A stretch of 64,000 nt of DNA from Bombus terrestris (Eukaryota > Arthropoda > Insecta > Hymenoptera > Apidae). This document shows, one piece after another, positions 59,305-64,000 of this stretch. Within the stretch, counting starts at the first letter, position 1; every line of letters starts with the position of its first letter. The translations under genes and the position numbers were made by a program. The stretch lies in NCBI RefSeq assembly GCF_910591885.1, contig NC_063275.1, positions 7,862,501-7,926,500 of the forward strand, read 5' to 3'. Under the pieces are notes generated by a model. The model saw only the letters and a program-made list of their open reading frames with translations, was not told where the DNA came from and made no database searches.

Positions 59305-60126
59305 CACGTTGACTGCCACGACAGCCGTATTCGGGTGTCAACAAGGTTTCTGGTCGGGCCGCGTAACATATATTCGGGTGTCGCTTATTTGACTACTTGC
59401 GAAGGATCCTTGTATTTGAAAAGATATTCCATAATAATAAAACTGTTGAATTGTTATAAAAGTAATACGGAAATGGTTTATTAAAAAAATTATTTAGAAT
59501 GTAAAATTTCAAAGCATTCTATACATAGCTGAGGTTGGTCGGGACAATTTGGACAATAAGCTGTTGTTTTCTTCAAATTCTTTTGTGCCCTTGTTCGGTC
59601 CATTCGACGTCTTTTATTTGCATAATATAGTTTGCATGCGCGTCTAATGCTTCTTCCGGAATCATTTTTCCGAACGGTGATATTATGCCGACTCCGTCGA
59701 AGACAAGGATTTTTTGTATTTTCAGACAACCCTAATAATTTTGCAACTAATAATTGTTTAAATATTCTAATATTTATATTCTTCCTTGTTTCAATTTTGT
59801 AAACCGTTTACAAAGCGTTTACAACAGAAATTCCCAGAAGGAGTCGAATGCCAAGTTTTCTGTACCATTTGATTCCTTTTCTAATTGTGGTAGCATAAGA
59901 AACCATTTGGTCGGAATAATCTATACCACACTTTCCTTCATTATATTCAACAGCTAGTGGTTTTAACGTTGCGAACAAACGAAACGAGAGATCATTCTTG
60001 AAACCACCGCTTGAGCGACTCGCATTACTAAAATATCGATGGGAGCACCTAGCAGAGAACGCTTGGTACCGCTGCACGCGTGGCCTGACGGAGATTTCTT
60101 TGAAAACACACGTGGCAGTCAACGTG
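59305..60126 (-). mobile_element. Nested piggyBac element with perfect 16-bp inverted repeats
   Basis: CACGTTGACTGCCACG at 59305-59320 and its exact complement at 60111-60126 are flanked by TTAA (59301-59304, 60127-60130). The 822-bp element carries the 3' part of a piggyBac transposase gene on the minus strand. ATTCGGGTGTC occurs twice near the left end as a subterminal repeat. The missing 5' half of the gene makes it a deletion derivative. Confidence 0.9.
59490..60110 (-). pseudogene. PiggyBac transposase C-terminal half
   Basis: On the minus strand the segment near 59810-59950 encodes YNEGKCGIDYSDQMVSYAT then KWYRKLGIRLLLGISVVNA. This matches the piggyBac block around the last catalytic aspartate (G-V-D-x-x-D-Q in relatives). 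After a stop or frameshift region, 59490-59729 encodes the C-terminal cysteine-rich domain (KKTTAYCPNCPDQPQLCIECFEILH). The first cysteine pair is damaged: CKLYY stands where CKxCY is expected. The N-terminal domain and the first catalytic aspartates are absent. This copy is a different family from the plus-strand piggyBac at 48919, judging by its terminal repeats. Confidence 0.88.
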
Positions 60127-60811
60127 TTAAAAAACAAAAAGTCTAAAAATTATTTAAATGGCTAATTATATTTTGCGGTAATGATTTTATTTAACGATTA
60201 CACATATTGTTTAGACAAAACATCAAATTAAATGAATATATTAAAAATATAAAAAATATAGGTAAAATTAAAAACATTAAAGATGACTAAAGATAAATAA
60301 CACCATTTGAACGTGAAATTAAAAATTCATAATGCATTTTAATATTTTTTTACAGTGTGGTATCGTTCGATTGTAACTTTATTTAGTCATAACCGATAAT
60401 GTAACTTTTTAATTAATTTTAACACCACTAAATTGGTGTATTTTATTCGATACTGTACTTTATACAAGCAGAAAAAGTGGCGCAATTAATTGGAAACAAT
60501 TCCATGTAAACAATAACTGATAATAACAACAAAAAAAAGAAAACGTGTTGCTAAAGTCAAAAAGGGAGATCTCTCCGTTTGGTTACGCAGCGATGTTCTT
60601 CACAGAGGGGAGGAGATCTCCCTATTCGGTTGGCTAAGTGTTAAAATTAAAAAGTCAACAAAATGTACTTATCTTTTTCTCGTGTTATTATTTATATTAA
60701 GAAGAATCGATACATGACGTACTTTTACGAAAATATCACTACCGGTTTGATACTTGTATTTGTGATTTGGAGTGACCGTCCTTTTATGACTTCGACAGCA
60801 ATCTGCCTTTT

Positions 60812-61219
60812 TTGCGGAACTCCGAATTTCCTACCTCCCAAGTTGTAAACCTTACGATGCGGACTTCATTACGAGGCCTAATAAACACCCTAAGTGCCCG
60901 ATGGGTCAGTTCTAAAGTAAACATCTGGTATCAGACAAAAATACCAGAGGATATGTGCTCGCGAGAGTACACAATTACAAGATTTGAAGTAATAGATCTC
61001 CATCCCATAAAATCCATGGTAGGAAGGAAACCCGGGGACGGAAAGTTAGTATATAAGGACCAGGCGAAGCTTCTTAAGGCAGTATTAAGACAGTCTTACA
61101 ACAGACTTCATCAGAGCGTCATACTCTTCGTGTTACTCAACAATGCAATTAAATTAATTGAACATAACATTATTCTGTATTTTGCTAGTAATTCTCTTAA
61201 TACCAAGGAGCGCAAATAA
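60812..61219 (+). other. Unrecognised 135-codon open frame
   Basis: One of the longest open frames outside transposons. It is GC-richer than its surroundings over the first about 90 codons (residues such as VIDLHPIKSMVGRKPGDGKL), then becomes AT-rich and hydrophobic. No domain, signal peptide or repeat was recognised. It may be a chance frame within an eroded repeat or exon. The composition break near 61150 suggests that only the first part belongs to an older functional or mobile sequence. Confidence 0.2.
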
Positions 61220-63222
61220 ATCTACTACTCCGCATCTTTAATTTGCTACCACCTTGAGCGTTAATCTCGTTCAAGGTTTGCGATATCAAATCAATCAGCT
61301 GCAACCTGACTGATCGCCACTTAGTCGAGAATTCGCAACAACTTGTATTAAAGTGTCAATATGCAATTGATATTACGTGAAAATATTGATACAAATACTA
61401 GAGTAACAAAAGATCGATTGTATTTATCAAATATAATACATAACTACATACATATAACTTAAATACATAACTATTCTGTAGAAAACGTACAATTTATTAT
61501 TAGTTAACGGTATTTAATGCAATATTATTACATAATTAATAAAAAAATTATGCTTTACATGTTACTTAATGTTTATGATTTATCAGTATTAATATTTTGT
61601 GTGTATAAATCTACTTGAAAAATTCGATTCTTCGATAGCTATTTGGTTGCTATAGGATTAGATTGAGTGGTATCGCTCCAAGGTGCATTGGTATTAAAAA
61701 TTGTTACGTGTTCTCGTGATTTCGATACTTTCACTAACAATAGGTATTTACTCACGAAAGTATTTCAACTCTTATAGAAACTCTTTACGATTATATATTA
61801 TATTATTATGTTATTATATTTTACAAGATGTTGTGTATCAGTGTATTAGTGTATTACATCATACAAAACATTTTGAAAGTTCATTACCACTGCAATGAGG
61901 CACGACTACCGTGATAATAGTGGTACAATTTAAGACGGATCTGAAAATATGTACAAGTTACAAAATATTTATTACAAACATACATCCTGCAAAGATAATC
62001 AAAATATTTGAACAATCAACTATTAATTATATTAGTAAGCTACGATATTTATAATGGGGCCATCCTTATTAATTATTTGTTTAAGACCACTATTCACAAA
62101 GCATACCAGTTTTGTTATTAAATGTTCATTTGCAATAAGTCTTGGAACTTCTACACATATTTTCAGACTCGTTTCAAATTTTATGATCACGACTAATCTC
62201 GATAATCATGTATTATCACAATGTTAAAAAAATTGTAAAAAATTTCGTATAAAGCACATAATACATAAATGTCCGAATACTTTCATGAATTGTAGGTACC
62301 AAATTGTTTGAATATCATTAATATGTGCCGTATCAGTCCCATCGCTAACGCTATCGAACCCTATCGTGAGAAGATCCATCCGCAATGCGGAGCGTTCTAC
62401 ACCGCGTGGAAGCAAGAAAGTCTATTATTGGTTAATTAATCACGACGAGTTGAGCACCTGCCCTCGTCTCGTGAGCCTGTTATTAACCACCATTACTCGG
62501 CTATGCCCGTTTGCTAAAGCTGTCCGCGACCTTTGACCACTTCTAGAAAGCCAGGCTTTCAAGTGGAAGATTCACGCTTCTCGTTTTTGTTCGACGGAAC
62601 GGGTCGGAACAATTTCACGTTGGAAGAGTGAACTTGAAGAGATTCGGACAAGAGGTCAATCAAAGTCACTGGTTCCATAACGGGGAAGCTATTTGTTTTT
62701 GATAGACGTTACGTTACGTTAAGATACAGCTCGAGTATCCCGCGGGAGTAACGACCCCTTCCTCAAACATTTTCTGTTTACGATGCATTAGTTTGCACGT
62801 TGAAGATAAATCGTGGCGAAACGTCACACCCTAATATGTGAAGTGCAATGCGAGTTCGACTGCGCCGTCGCGTTTTATTGCATATTCGTAGGTTAGAGGT
62901 AAAGATTAGAAGTGTACACTATTGCACAGTATGATTTTGTATATTTTATAGGTTTACAGAGGATTAAGAATTTATGTTTTAATTACTGTCTCTAACGTAT
63001 ATGTATATTACATATTGTACGTACAACTCTGTACATAAGTATTGGAACAATTATGAAATCTCGTCTTCAGTAAATCCAAAAAATCATTGGGAAGTCATCA
63101 AAACCATTAAGGTTGACTATTTCATTTCAAACAATAGATTATGAAGGTCTCATATATTTCATGCTATAATAATAATGTTATCAATTTGATGTAAGAAAAT
63201 TAATTCTCTTCTTGTCCATATA
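61220..63222. other. Mixed AT-rich and GC-richer sequence; no gene recognised
   Basis: The segment 61250-61340 contains an interrupted palindrome (TTGA-GCG...CG-TCAA). The block 62330-62880 is a long GC-richer island described separately. No coding exon was identified. Confidence 0.35.
62330..62880. promoter_or_regulatory. Candidate conserved non-coding island
   Basis: About 550 bp of higher complexity sequence containing GGTTAATTAATCACG (TTAATTAA at 62432-62439, a homeodomain-like core) and CTGTTTACG (forkhead-like). It lacks an open frame or transposon ends. A regulatory role is inferred from composition and motifs only. Confidence 0.22.
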
Positions 63223-63312
63223 TATATACAGGGTGTCCCATTTTAATTTCCCCAGGCAAATATCTCTATAAATATGAGAAGCATGAAAAAATGTATGAAG
63301 ACCCTGTATATA
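63223..63312. mobile_element. Possible 90-bp miniature inverted-repeat element
   Basis: TATATACAGGGT (63223-63234) is mirrored exactly by ACCCTGTATATA (63301-63312). CAGGGTGTCCCA-type ends recur in insect transposon relics. The interior has no open frame. The boundary TA-rich sequence makes exact ends uncertain. Confidence 0.5.
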
Positions 63313-64000
63313 CAGTTACTTTAATATTCGAACATTATTTAAAACAGAATAACTTTTTTTAAATTGCCTCAAACCATTTAAGTTTTTCTTTTCTTGAGAA
63401 GTTAAGAGGATTAGTTTACGAAATGATGCATAAAAAAATTTTTGAAAAAATGCAGTTGGTCAGAATCGTGACAAAAATAGTATAATTTTCTCAAAATTAT
63501 TATGTAGCATAGACTACAAACTATAGAAGTCGGACATTATTATGAAGGAACATAACAAAGAGAGTGAAACATTCATAGGTAAACGTGATCATATTTATGT
63601 CTTAATAAATTAACCTGTAACAAATAATTTTTATATAATAAGCTGGTACACCTTTCTAATCACTATTGTCTCTCACGTTTTCAAATTATTAATTATATCA
63701 AGTTCCAAAGTAAAACCATATTCGCATGCTCATTTCTATTGGCGCATGATGAAACTTTGTCAATACTCTACTAGAAACATCTATTAATAAACAAAAATCA
63801 CAAGAAACACATTTGGAGAACATTTTTAAGAGAGAGTGGGATTGCTCTTTCCCCCTAACCTCTATATTTGTTCGGCTTGTTCCATATAATTATTTCAATT
63901 AACCACCCGCATGTATTTATACAGATTAAACGTAAATTAAAAATTCAACACTAAATTTCTACATGTGCGTAAAAATTATATAATAACAGAAGTTATATAG
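63313..64000. other. AT-rich window edge; no gene recognised
   Basis: No open frame, RNA gene or repeat was recognised in the last 690 bp. Confidence 0.5.

Larger units (their letters stand above)
59183..60640. mobile_element. Outer TTAA element (piggyBac-like MITE) hosting a nested element
   Basis: TTAA at 59179-59182 and 60641-60644 flank ends CACTTAGTCAACTG (left) and, in reverse complement, CACTTAGCCAACCG, which agree at 12 of 14 positions. A second piggyBac element (59305-60126) lies inside. Without it and one TTAA, the outer element would be about 632 bp. The right end has two subterminal copies of GGAGATCTC followed by a GGTT motif (about 60566 and 60614). No transposase of its own was recognised. 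Confidence 0.7.

Overview
This looks like an AT-rich (my impression is roughly 70% A+T) non-coding stretch of an insect nuclear genome. A hymenopteran, most likely a bee, is the best guess. The reasons are the AT-rich background with frequent CpG, the mix of mariner, piggyBac, Tc1 and Jockey elements, and terminal sequences of a style I associate with bee and ant mariners. The species is an inference. I could not identify any host protein-coding exon, tRNA, rRNA, known microRNA or CRISPR array. The window reads as a gene desert or the inside of a very long intron.

Almost everything that can be named is a transposable element. The centrepiece (39410-44552) is a mariner element bounded by TA and about 26-bp terminal inverted repeats. 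Its transposase gene is split by a full-length Jockey-clade non-LTR retrotransposon (39626-43866). The retrotransposon has two intact ORFs: a zinc-knuckle ORF1 and an endonuclease/reverse-transcriptase ORF2. It also has a two-copy 5' repeat, a poly-A tail and a perfect 14-bp target-site duplication. A 212-bp deletion derivative of the same mariner sits at 5521-5732.

Other elements, left to right: a mariner transposase relic (11460-11690, minus); a 444-bp solo LTR with 4-bp target duplication, TATA box and AATAAA (15460-15903, minus); a TTAA-flanked piggyBac-like element (19250-19879); a 1.1-kb fold-back region (20103-21198); a transposon with about 120-bp inverted repeats and a transposase C-terminus (25670-26281); a Tc1-like relic (29810-30160); a hAT-type MITE (35317-35592); a TTAA-flanked piggyBac with its catalytic core deleted (48919-51003); a small mariner-type MITE (53150-53268); a pogo-like MITE (57283-57629); and a piggyBac relic nested inside another TTAA element (59183-60640). 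A dispersed repeat family recurs at about 2742, 20210, 21090 (inverted) and 46820.

The rest is AT-rich sequence with microsatellites and several GC-richer islands. Some islands carry homeodomain-type sites and may be conserved regulatory DNA, but this is not shown by the sequence alone. Every DNA transposon here is broken, whereas the Jockey copy is intact, so it appears to be the youngest layer.
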